From Acanthamoeba sp. SK_2022b (taxonomy: Eukaryota; Discosea; Longamoebia; Acanthamoebidae), in assembly GCA_027943245.1 (NCBI GenBank), contig JANDJZ010000342.1, forward strand, positions 1 through 46,943: a stretch of DNA of 46,943 bases. Direction: 5' to 3'. The position numbers and the translations under genes are program-made. Below, piece by piece: positions 20,265 to 32,500 of the stretch. How positions within the stretch are numbered: position 1 is the first letter of the stretch; each line of letters starts with the position of its first letter. Below the pieces are notes generated by a model, which saw nothing but the letters and a program-made list of their open reading frames with translations, made no database searches and was not told the origin of the DNA.

Positions 20265-21195
20265 CTAGAGGGAGTGGTCTACCTGGCAGATGGCTCGATA
20301 GATCTCGAGCGCTACCCAGGCGTCGGTCGCAGCGTATGCGACCTGACCGTCTGAGAGCTCCCGCGCGCCCCAGTTCGAGGTCTGCATCCGCTTGCTGAGC
20401 CGACCGCGGAGAAAGATGCTTGTCAGCGACTGAGGGGAGAGAGAAAGAAACGAGTTAGTTGGGTGAGTGTGGCAATGGACGACTTGGAGGAGCAGCGGCA
20501 TGCCTGGAGGCCGTGAGGGTAGGCCTGAAACTTGCGAGCGAAGCTGGCCAGGTCGACGAAGGCGTTGGGCTCCAGTTTGGCGCAAAAGCGTCGCAGGAGC
20601 GCCGCGTCATCGCTTATCCCGGCCCCGACCTGTGGCGACGGCGGACACTGTGTTTGTTGGGCCTGACGGGGAAAATGCGATCGCGTGGGTGTACCTTCAT
20701 GATTCGCGTGTCGGCAAAGATACGTGAGAGAGGCTCGGGGACCCTGTTGCCGAGATGCTGTAGTGATAGTTAGGCCTAGCGCGTCGATTTCTCACGCAAA
20801 CAGTCAGAAAGCACCGCGGTGTACGCACGCGCATGTGAAAGATGATTGCGTGCTCTTCCGAGGCTATCTGGAGAAGCTCGGGGGGTCGAGGTTGGGCTGG
20901 GTCAAGTGGCGCTTCGCTCGTGTGATATTTGTTGGTCCGATAAAAGTGCGGCTGCGACTCTACACAAACACACACACACCACACGTGAGAAGCATGCGAG
21001 CGGCTCTGGTGACTCGATCGTGAAATGCAGGGGTCAGACCCGTGTCGAAGCCCATCACGGGAAAGCGGTCGAGTCCACTCTTAAACGCTGCGAGCGCTTC
21101 GCAGGCCGTATTCTCGTCTTTCACCACTGTCACGCGACCTACGGAGATCGGACACAACCCAGTCGCGGCCATAATTAACCCAAATCCAATCCGCA

Positions 21196-21227
<32 letters not shown>

Positions 21228-21972
21228 CGCATCGGCTCGAGATCTGAGCGCTCATATACCTTTGAACTGCACGACGGGAAGGCGCTGCTGGGCTTCCTTG
21301 GACACCGAGAGGACTCGAAAGCACTCGGATCGCTCGAGCGCAATCGTGGCGACCTCGTACTCGGCCTCCTTCTTTGTCGGGTGGAAGCCCGACGTGTACG
21401 ACTGAATTGTGGAAGCGCTTAACGTCAGACGATGACGAAAGAAGACGACAACGACTACAGAGATAGGGTGTGCATGAGAGAAGGGGGTAGGGGCTTCTCA
21501 CCTCACCATTGAACAGCTGCAGCCGCACTTTGTGGCCGCGCACGTCGGCCTGCTCCGTCACGTACTGTGGCTTGGCAAAGTCTGCCACCGTACCGTGTCA
21601 GCAGCAGTGCCAACACGGCTGAAGAAGATGAAAGAAGGAGTGTTCCAGACCCATTGCGTGCGAGAGCGTCGCCACTCGGGCCTTAGCCAACGCGCCTGGG
21701 TGTGCCGCCGGAGTTGCTTGCTTGGGCTCTTCTTGCTTCGCCCGTGGCGCAGATGGCTTCCGTTGTGGTGCAGTTGGCAACGAGGAGGAAGAAGTGGTGA
21801 AAGCCCTCGCGCAGGAGGACAGCTCAGATCCTCCCCAAGGCCACGCGAGAAGACGTGAGAATCTTTCGCTGCTAATAATGAACAAAAATCAGATCAGATT
21901 TGAGAGAACCGCGTGGGAGTGTAAATTAGCCCTGCGCAGAGGCGAGACATACCACCTCAAGTGCCGTCGCAT
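20265..21972 (-). CDS. DEDDy 3'-5' exonuclease (WRN/EXD2-like) with possible organelle presequence
   Basis: Nine exons on the minus strand: 21953-21972, 21651-21868, 21502-21581, 21260-21401, 21040-21138, 20815-20959, 20695-20743, 20504-20629, 20265-20429; 347 residues. Residues 1-75 are Arg/Ser/Ala-rich and start MRRHLRWCERFSRLLAW, suggesting a mitochondrial presequence. Exo I is PVMGFDTE with Asp185 and Glu187; the Glu codon is assembled across an intron. It continues PPELLQIASEEHAIIFHM, then VGAGISDDAALLRRF (Exo II area) and SNWGARELSDGQVAYAATDAW (Exo III, Tyr325 and Asp329). These acids bind two metals for 3'-5' removal of nucleotides. There is no helicase domain, so it is a stand-alone WEX/EXD2-like enzyme. 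Exon 8 seems to end at a GC donor (CCAG/GCATGC); exon 1 and the exon 6 end are the least certain. Confidence 0.82.
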
Positions 21973-22135
21973 GTCGTCTTACGGCGGTTAATCTGCAAGC
22001 TTTACAAATTCAAACAAATAACAAGTTGGTTGTAGTTTCGCTTTCTTTCTTATCCTTGTGAGAAAACTAGAAAATGTGTGCAGAAATGAGGTGTGCCGAT
22101 ACAATAAATTACAGAGGGACCCAACTCGTTCATCG
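21973..22135. promoter_or_regulatory. Spacer between the Roco gene end and the exonuclease start
   Basis: 163 bp between the Roco stop (22136) and the exonuclease ATG (21972), both genes on the minus strand. It therefore holds the 3' UTR of the Roco gene and the exonuclease promoter. AT-rich compared with both genes; no specific element recognised. Confidence 0.3.
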
Positions 22136-25100
22136 CTATGGTTGGTTGGTCGGGCGTGGAGATACGGGCCCAGAGCCTCCCGAGGCGCCCTTCGACACCG
22201 TAATGCGGGTGGAGGTCTGCCTCTGCATCTTTGCTCGGATCTCCTCCACGCGCCGCTTACGGTCCTCCTTCTCCTTGAGCTTGGCCTCCTCCTCGGGCGT
22301 GACCGCTGCCGTAGTAAGGGTCATCGTCACGCTGTCCGCGGTGGGCGTGGGCGCCCCGGCGTCGTTCGTGGGCTCGCCCGACTGTCGCGGCGCAGCCGCC
22401 GTCACCTGCTCAGTGGCTGCTCCGCCATCACCCACCTTCGCCGGCGCCGATGCTGTTTCCTCGGCCTTCCTCGGCTCCTCCCTCTCGGCGGGGCTTCTCG
22501 GCGTCTCGGCGGGCGACGTCGCAGACGACTTGCCAGTGGCGGCGGCAGGCACGGGCTCGGGAATGGCGAGGGAGAACGTGTGGGGCAGGTTGCGCTGGCG
22601 ACTCATCTGCCGCAGCTGGTCGAGCATGGCCTTGCGCGCCGCCGCCGTGGCGTCCTGAGAATGCAGCGCCTGTTGCACGAGGTTGATACTGGGCCCCCTC
22701 TTTCGCGGCTTGGGCGAGGCGGGCGTCGGAATCCTGGTCTGCTGGTCCTCGTCTCCATCTTCGGCTTCGTCACCGTCGTCGTCGTGATGCACGTTGGTCG
22801 GGTTCTGGAGCCTGTACTGCTTGTTGCGCTCCTGCCGTTGCTTCTCGAGCGCCTCCTCCTTGGCCATGACGTCCTTGTCGTAGTCGACGTGCTCGGGGCA
22901 GTACTGCGCCATGATCTTCCGCAACTGCTCCACCACTTGCGTGAACGTCGGTCGCTTGTTCGGATCTGTTCATATTCGTATTCGTATTCGTATTCGTATT
23001 CGTATTCGTATTCGTATTCGTATTCGTATTCGTATTCGTATTCGTATTCGTTTGCGTTGCGTTAGTGATGAGCGCAATAGTCAAATGTCAACGGGTGTGC
23101 GGGAGAGGAGGGCCCACCTTGGTGCCAGCAGCTGGTGATGAGCTCGCTGAATTCGGGATACGACTGCTCGGGAATCGGCGGTCGGTTGCCAGCAATCACC
23201 TTCTCCTCGATGAGGCTGAAAAAAGGCAACAAAAAACAGTAAGTATTTTGTTCTTTCTTTTGGGAATAAACATTAAGATTTCTATATGAAAACACATGCA
23301 CAGAGCGAGATGGCGGCACCTCATGAAGCTGATCTCCTCGAAGAAGCGCTTGCGGGCGATGGACTCCCAGCAGATGACGCCGAACGAGTACACGTCGGCC
23401 TTGCCCGTGTAGGGCTTCCCCATCATTACCTCGGGCGCGAGCCACACTGCCGAGCAAGTAAGGGGTAAGCAACAGGCGGAACTCTGTCCGAGCCACATCC
23501 GGCACGAGGCTACGCACGTGGGCAGTCGACTTTCCGGCCGAGGGCGGCAGAGGAGGAGTTGACCGAAACGCCAAAGTCGCACACCTTTGCCACCAGGTCG
23601 GCGTCTGGCGACGTGCTCGCCAGCTACGCCCATACACGTGAGAGACGCGTCAGTCTCACCGGTCAAACAATCGGCCCCGTGTCACGGTGGTGGACGAACC
23701 AAGATATTGGGCGACTTGAGATCGCGATGCATGACGGGCGGGGTGGTCCCGTGCAAGAAGGCGCAGCCCTTGGCCACGTCCTTGAGAATCTTGAGGCGCA
23801 GCGCCCACTCGAGCCTATTGCCATAAGCGACAGAAGAGCGAAATAGGGGAGATCAGCACGCCGATCAGGCGCTGTGAGGAGAGCCGTTGCGCGATCAGCT
23901 GATCGCGAGAGAAACGCACGGGGCGGGCGACTGGAGGAAGGAGAGCAGGTTGCCACCGGTGATCAGCTCCTCCACGATGCAGCAAGGCTCCATGCAGAAG
24001 GCGCGGAGAGCCACGATGTTGGGATGGCGCAGGCCACTTGACCAATGCACGAACAAATATGACACCGAGGATGTGAGCCAACGCTGGGTTGCTTAAGTCC
24101 CACACACCACTTGAAGCGCGGCACCATACCCCATGATCCACACCTCCTGCCTGAACTCCTCGAGGGCCTGGAGGACGTCTTCGGGCGCGAGCGTCTCGTC
24201 GTCGGTGAACTTGAATTTCTTGATGGCCACCACCTCATCACGCCACTTGCCCTTGTACAGCTCGGCAAAGCCGCCCGATCCGATCTCCTCGTCTGTGGTG
24301 GACAGTCGAGGAGGAACAGGAGGATCCGTGAGACCCGTGCGATCACAGAGCGGAAAGGCGCGAGCAAAGGGCGGCGCGCCGCAACGAACCGAGAGTGACT
24401 TCGGCAAAATCGATCTTGGCATCGTCGAGGTGCAGCATGGCCACGTCGGGCATGAGCCGGTCGATGCGAATCAACTGGGCATAGCCTGCGTTTGTTGCGG
24501 TGCTTGCCAGCGTCAGAGTCCTGAAAAGGCGAGAGGCCAACACCGCAACAAACGCAGCTCTGCGTTCATGTGGCGCATGCGGCGGCGGGGGGGGGGCGAG
24601 TAGCATCACGAACCAAACTTGCCCACGTTCTTGCACATGATGTAGGCGTTCTCCGGTCGCAGGAGGGCGCGCTGGAGCTCGGTGAAGGAGAACGTGGTCG
24701 GGTTCGACATGTTGGCTGCAATACAGTGCGGGCAGGGCACGGTGATCTCCACGCCCAGCTGAAACGAACGAGACCAAGGCGGCCAGGGTGAGTGTGTGAG
24801 GAGCCAAAAGGGTTGGCTCTCTTCTCAAGCCGTGTACCTTGAACCAATCGCGCACGAGCGCATCGATCGTGGAGAAGACGAGAAGGGACAGGAGCTGGAA
24901 GCTGGGCATCTCGCTCCTGGCGGCGTGCGACTCGTCGCCTTCTCCGCTGGTGGCGGTGCTCGTGGGGGCGGGCGCCGCGACCGAGTCCTTCTCTTCGTTC
25001 TTTTCGCGACGGCTCGACTTCTTTTTCTTCTTTTTCTTCGTGGGCTTCTCCTCATTGTCGTCCTCGGCCTTGCCTTCGCTCTCCTCCTTTTCCTTCTTGC

Positions 25101-26507
25101 TGCTCTTCTTTTTCTTCTTCTGCTTCAGCTCCTTGGCCTGTTGCACCTGTTGCTCCTCCTCGTGCTGATCGATCTCGGAGGGCGACAGCGGCAGCGCGAT
25201 CCGGCTCTGGGGCTGACCCGCCACTCGGCCGTCGTCGGCGTGGGCCCTGTCCTCGGCTCGGATCGTGACGCTGAGCACCTTCTGCGCCGGATCGAATTCC
25301 ACGAATACCTTCTCGAAGCCCGACGAGAGCAGCAGGCCATTGCGCCAATACTTGAGAATTTGTGGCAGGCGGAAGCTCAACAGCCGCACCATCACCTGGA
25401 ACAATTTGTTTCGATCGATGTTAGCGCGTGCGCGCACGCACACATCACAGCAATGGATGGAATGTTGTGGTGGGAGTGGAATACCTTGGCGAAGAAGCCC
25501 GACGGCGCAAAGTCGAACGTGTAGATGCGGCCGTACTCGAGCACGCCGTCGCCCTCGCGTCGCGGCGGCCACACCGACGCGAGGTCGTCGGGCCGCTTGG
25601 TCGGCAGCAGGGCGGGCACGAGGCTGCAGCCCTTGGCCCGCCGCCGGCGCGAGATGCGCTTGTTGACCAGCTTCTCGAGCAGCTCGCGCGTGCTCTTCCT
25701 CTTGAGCGCCGCCACTTTCGGGTCCACGGCGGCGGTCTGAGGGACGGCCTGGGCCTCCTGCTGTGGCGCCGGCGCGTCGGTCGTCTCCGCCGACGGCGTG
25801 GGCGAGGTCGCGGCCTCCTCCCGTGGCGACGGTGGAGATGTCGGCAACTGAGGAGGCGCCGATGCGGCCAACGAGGGCGCGCGGGATCGGGAGCCGGGAG
25901 CCGGTAGCAGTGTGGTCGACAATAATTGGCTCGCGGGGTCGCTGGGCGGCGCCGAGGCGCTCAGCGGCTGGGCCGGCTCGGAGGCCGGTGGGGAGGTCAC
26001 CACCTGGACCGGGGCCGTGGGGAGGAACGAGAGCAGCGACTGCTCCGACCCGCCCTCGCCTTCGCCGTCGGCGTCGTCGTCGTTGCCGTCATCGAGCGTG
26101 AAGGTGATCTCGAACTTGTTGAGCAGGTAGAGGATGAAGCCGTGGAGATCGTCGGGGAACGTGGGCGGGCGCCAGATGAAGGGCAGCACCGAGTGCTGGA
26201 GGATGCCCTCGTAGCCCTCGCGACCCAGGTAGTTGTGCTTGGTGGTGATGATCGTCGCCATGACGTCGGTGAGCCACTGCGGGTCGAGGATGACCACGTC
26301 GGCCAGGTTCTCGTCGTCGCTAAAGTACAGCAGGGAACCCAGGTTGTGCAGGAACGTGGTGGCGATCTTGAGCTCCTTCTCATTCTCGATGAGGCACAGC
26401 TCAGCCCATGACTTGTACTCGCTCCACAGCGCGATCGGAGGCAGGCCCTCTTCGGCTCTGTTCTTGCGTTGCTGTTCCCCAAAAGGTCGTACGTTGTATG
26501 TGTGGTG

Positions 26508-26574
<67 letters not shown>

Positions 26575-29500
26575 TGTGTTGTGTGCGGTGAGCTCGATAA
26601 GTAGCAACGCACGTGACACCACAGCTGTCCTACCTGGAAAATCATGCGTTCGAGCTCGAGGTAGCTCTTCGGGAGGAACTCACCGAGGTGGACCTCCGAC
26701 GAGAGGATCTCCTCGATCTTGGTATGCAGCGCCGACATGTTCTTGCCGTTGGAGCAACTGCAGAGTGGGTGTACGGTCAGTCGCCATGTCAACCTTTGTT
26801 AATTACTATTTTCTTTATATTTTCCTTTTTTTATTTTATTGGTGTACGGGCCTGTGCGTACCTGATGAGGCAGAGGGCGCGGATGTTGGGGTAGCGCGAG
26901 AGGTATTTGGACCTGATCTCCTTCTCCTTGGCCTCCAAGTACTCGGACGTGCAGATCTGTGGAGCCAGACAAGGAGGATTGACAATTTGGGATCCACAAG
27001 GAAAGGAGGACATCAGAACCGAGGAACGCTTGGGAGGGAGCAAGAGCTAGAGAGAGAACAGTTATACCTTTTCGTCGATGTGGGTGCCGACGATGATGAC
27101 CTGCGCGCTCTTTGTGCGAGAGCGAATGGACTCTAGCCTGTGAAGTATGTACACCACGAACGTTTAGTGACGCGGGCCAAATAGGCGTGGAATCGGGAGG
27201 AGGGCGCGGTGGTTACCAGAAGTCGAGGCGAGAGAACTCGAGCGGCTTGGAGACGTCGGTGACCAGAAGGAAGAGCGAACGCTCCGAGAGGAAAAACTGG
27301 TGTGTGCTATAGTACAATTCCTGGCCTGCGCAGCGGAGAAAGAAAAAAGGCCAAGATATGAGCTTGAGGTCGTGTGGTGATGAGGCGTGTGTTGTGTGGC
27401 GTGTGTACCAGCAAAGTCCCAAGTAGTGAGGGATATCTCCTTGGTTTCGTTGTCGCGCGTCACCTTCACCGTCCATTCGCCTGTGCAGTGCACACACGCA
27501 GTGATGGGCTCAATGTAAGAGTTGCGATATAGTGGCCGGAGAGGCTACGCAGAAACGGGTGTCTACCGATGTCAATGCCGTCGGTTGAAATGTTGGGCTG
27601 GGAGTCCGGCTTGCGTGTCGTCCGTTGGTTGTTGAGGCAGCGCAGCAGAGTTGATTTTCTGCCAAGCGATCGGCTGTCAGTGTGCCCACGCGAACGCACG
27701 AACATAAACACGCGCACGCACGCACGCATGCGCGAAGAGGCTGCGTGTACCCGACGTTCTCCTGACCGACGAGCATGAGCTTGTAGCGGTAGCATCGCTC
27801 GAAACCGTTGATGAACTGCTTGATGAACCCGAGCACGGCTTCTTCGCCCTCGGCCTCGATGTTGATCGGTGGTGACACCAGCGGCATGTTCTTGCCGATG
27901 ATGAGGCGTCTGCGGTGCGTGACCCACCCACAATGCAAAAGGCGCGTTTTGATTGGTTCAGCCGCTGTCGACCCACGAATACACTCGTGGCGTCGTACCT
28001 GAGGCGGGGCAGCGCGCCGAGCTGTGGAGGGAGCTCCTTGATCTTGTTGTCGCTGATGTCCAGCACGCCCAGGGCCTTGCAGAAGCCTAGACCCACGCAC
28101 GAGGGATCGTCAGCCTTATTGCAGCTTGGGGTCGTTGGAGGAAGGGGAAGGGAGAGCGCGCACCGATCTCTGGAACGAGCGACACCAGCTCGTTCTTCTT
28201 GAGGTGGAGCTTCTCCAGATTCTTGAGATGCTTGATCCCGGTGGGCAGCGTGGTGAGGTTGTTGCCGTTGAGCGTCAGGCACTGCAGGTTGGTGAGGGTG
28301 AGGAGGCTCTCGGGGAAGGCATTAAACGCGTTGTTGGACAGGTCGAGCGTCTCCAGCGCCGTGAGCGCCGAGAAGCCCTGGGGCAGCTTGACCAATCGCA
28401 GGCCCTGCGCGTGCAGCTCCCGCAGCGTGCCGCCCAACTGTCGTTGTGCGCGAACAAACCAATGTCACAACAACTTTGTCGCGCGCCAAGCGTGAGTGGG
28501 GGACAAGGCATACCTGGAATACCTCCTGCGGCATGAGCTCCTTGAGCTCGATGCTGTTGATGTTGAGCGAGGTCAGCTGGAGTCCGCCGAGGCCCGACGG
28601 CAGGATGGTGATGGCGTTGTCGCCCATGTCGAGGTCACGCAGGTGCTTGAATGTGGCGAAGAAGTTGGGCGGCAGGTAGGGAATGTTATTGCCGTGGAAC
28701 TTGAGCGTCGTCAGGTTGGTGAGGGCCTGGAGGGAGCGCGGGAACAGGTGGAGGTCCATGGCCGCCGCGCCATGTCCGCGCGGCGACGCGCTCTTGGCCT
28801 TGGGCGAGTTGAACGAGATGGAGAGGTACTCGAGCGAGTCGGCCAGCGGCGCAAAGTCGAACGAGGCCAGCGTCTGCCGAGCGGCGGCGCCGTCGCCCGC
28901 CAGGCCCTGCAGCCGCTCGCTGGTGGCGTCGTCGCCCTGCTCGGTGTAGAGCAGCCGGTTGTGGCTGGCCTCGAGCCGCTGGAGGTTGGTGAGCAGTGAC
29001 AGCTGGCTCGGCAGGCGATAGATCTTGTTGTGGCTGATGTCGAGCTCCCTGAGGCGCCTGAGCTCGACGAACGACTGGGCCAGCAGCTCGGGGATCTCGC
29101 GGAACTCGTTGGTCGACAGGTCGAGCACCTCCAGCTGCCGCAGGTGGGCGACGAGGAATGAGAAGTAGCTGAGAATGTTGTTGCTCAGGTTGAGCGCGGT
29201 CATGCGCCCGAAGCGACGGTCGTCGGTGACGGACAGCTCAGCGGGGATGCTGTGCAGGCCCTTGCGCGCCAGGTTGAGCGCCGGCACGATGAGCGACGTT
29301 GAGGCCGACGAGGCCTGGGACGACGGCGCCGACGATGCGGTGTTGCTTCCGCGCAGCGAGCCGTCGGTCTGCTGCCACGCCGACGACGAGGAGGACGAGG
29401 AGGACGGAAACGCGAGCGACTCGTCGTCGGTCGAAAGCGACAGCGGGCTCTGGTTCGACCGCGGGGAGTCGGTGAACGACAGCAGCGACTCGCTGGCCTC

Positions 29501-32500
29501 GGTCATGGGCGACGCCCAGGAGGGCGAGGGCGAAGGCAGCGGCGTGAGCAGCGTGGGCGAGGACGAGCGAATGGCCTGTGCCGAAGGCGATGGACCGGAC
29601 GGCGATGATGGGCCGAGCTCGTCCCGTGGGCCAAACGTGGCGTCGATGATGAGCGAGGCGTGGTTCAGCGCATCGCGGCACTGATACTGCAGGAAGTAGG
29701 AAGACCAGAATTTGGTCTATCGTAATCGATGCGCACGCGGACATACGCATGAACGCACGCACGCAAGTCAGACTCCATCGGTTGTGTGAGGTTAATGGAG
29801 TGGGGAGCGTACCAGCAGGGGCGCGATGGTGATGGGCTTGCTCAGCGAATGGCTGTGGCTATGGGCCTCGCTGTAGAGCGGGTTGGTATAGCTCGCGCGG
29901 TTGGCGTAGAGGTAGGACCATATGGACACCTGCGCCGCGATTAATCGAATAAATGAAATTAATAAACAAAATACGTGAATAGCATGGCCAGCTGGTCGGA
30001 TTTTACCGTGCTGTGCACGAGCTTGTGCTTGTGGCGCTTGTAGAAGTTGTCGCCCAAGAACGTGCCAAATCGACCACTAAGAGCGCAACACATGAGGAGA
30101 TATGAGTGTGTGCGAAGCCCCCCCTCTCTCAAACCATGAACTTTCCCTGTGGTTGGGTGGGCGGACCTGTAGAGGGAGTCCAAGATGAAGAGCAAGTAGC
30201 TCTCAGAGAACTGCACCAAGAGAAAGAGTTAGACTCGAAGCCACCACCGGCAGGCCGTATGGCCGCTGGGCGGGTTTGTGTGAAGAATGTCAGTTAAAAA
30301 AGGAGGCACGTACCTCGAAGCTGCGCGGGCATTGGCTCCAGAGCTGCCACACGGCGTCCATGAACTGCACAAAGATGTGGGTCATGCTCCCCTTGTCCTT
30401 GCTCTTCTTGGTCTCCTTCTTGCCGTGCGTCTTCTTCGTCCTACTCTGGCCAAAGTCGTGCGCTGTCCAACAAGAAGAGAGGTGAGCAGTCGTATGCGTG
30501 TACGAGAATTTCCATTCACGAAGAGGCGGGCTCGTACAGAAGCTGATCCACTCCTTCTCGATCAAGGTGCTGAAGCCCTTGAACGTTCGGTAGTAGGGGT
30601 CCACGCACAACTAAACGATGTGGTGAGACATCACGGCCGAGTGCGAGTGGATAGCACCGGAGAGGAAGAGGGGCTTAGCGCACCTGAATGAGTGAGGTGA
30701 TCTGCGGCACGCAGTTCTTGCCGTCGCTGCTCTGTATGACGATCGGTTCGCGGGTCTGCAGGGCGGACACGGCCTTGGCCGTGGCTTCGAGCAGTCTCCG
30801 CATGTTGTGAAGCCACCGAGTGGCCTTAAGCGCCTGTCGACACAAAAGGGGAGAGTGAGTGCCTCATCATCGCTGCGGGTTTGGCGGGGAGCGACGTTGC
30901 GCACGTACTGGTATCCAGTTTTCTCGATCGTTCGGGATGACGAAGGCGAGTTCGCTGACCACCTTCTTGAGTCGGGCGAAGCTGAGTCCCACCGATGCGG
31001 GAGACGGAAGCTCTATGCTGATGACGTTCAGATGGTCCTCGGTGCACACCTCTTCCTTGATCACTGCAATAACAAGAAATAAGCATTCACTCAAGTCACG
31101 CACATAAATGCACGCTCGCACGCACGCACAAGAGGGGGGAGAGAGAGAAAGCGTACCGGCAGGGATATCGTCGCTGAGCTCGAGGCCCTCCCAGTAGCTC
31201 GCGCCCGCGACGCCGCCCTTCTTCTCCTCGGCCGAGAAGGTGATGTTGAACAGGTGGATGGTAGGGAGGGACCGCACCCGCGCGATATCGGACAGCATCG
31301 TGTACTTACTAGACGTGGCCGACCGGAAGATCAGCGCGGTGTCGACGTTGGGGTCCTTCCAACAGAGCGCCGCGATGCGTCTCTCGGCATAGCTGTCCAG
31401 GGCGTTGGAGATGGATCTCTGCGGGCCACGTGTTGCGATCAGGGCACACATTCTCGGCTTTTTCCCTCTCAGCGACCAGACACACCGTGTGCGTACCTTG
31501 TTCAAAAATGAGGGAAGGATGATGTGCGGCGGATATGATGGGCTGAGCTTGAACTTGGAGTTCTCGACCAATTGCCACTGTTTGTTAATGGACACGACCA
31601 TCAGCAAAGGCGGAGCCACCGCGAATGGCGACGCGACTTGAAACAAGAAGAGGGAGATGCGACGAACCTGATCCATGGACAGGTGCCATCGCTGGGCCTC
31701 GATCCGTGGGTCGTAGATGGGCCAGCCGGCGAGCTCGGCCTCTAGAGGGAATCGCTCCTTGTTCTGGAAGGCAAACAGCTCGGCCAGGCTCAGATGTGAG
31801 AGATGCGATCGGAGCTCTCGACGAAGGGTCTTTTGGTCTTCGTACTGCATCAGCCTCTGCTTCTCCGGATGCAGACCCTGCACCCACGAGAGAGCAAAGA
31901 GCGAGAAGCGAAAAGCAAAGAACGAAGAACAGGAATGTCAGGCATGCGTGACTACGAGAGGTGGAGAGTAGAGTGCAAAAGGTCCAGATCCCAACCTGCG
32001 GTCCCTTGCAGTAAACTTCGAGGCTGCGGAAATCAGCGCACTCGATGAAGAGACACTCCTGGTTGGCGGACACCTCGCTCTCCCGTATGGAGTGGAAAGG
32101 GATGGACAGGCTGTCATTGCGATTCTGAGCGTGATGACGAGCGAACAGTAGTTAGCCACGCCAATTGGAGCATCCATGCCGGCAACAAAAGCAACGTCGA
32201 GGTGAGGCACCGATGGGTTGCGCCAAAGTAGGCGGTAGTTGGTGATGTACAGCGAGCCCTCGCGTGCGGTCTCGGCTCTACCGCGGAGCAGTATGAGCAC
32301 GTTGCGTATGCCGGCCTTCAAGTCTAGACATACAAAGAGGGGAGGCACACACAGCGTTCAATACAAATAAACAAGAGATTTGTGGCTCGACAGCGTGTGA
32401 AATAGTATACCTTCGCCGGGCAGGAACAGCACCTTGCTCGTGCTCTAGAGGGTAATTTTAACGGTGAGATATGAATCACAATATACTCATATTATTAACC

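Noticed and set aside
22972..23052. Regular repeat that could suggest a CRISPR array
   Set aside because: It is a 6-bp unit without spacers, inside a eukaryotic intron.
22058..23065. 335-codon plus-strand frame over the Roco C-terminus
   Set aside because: It is a GC-rich shadow ending in a hexanucleotide repeat; the minus strand encodes the kinase C-lobe and tail.
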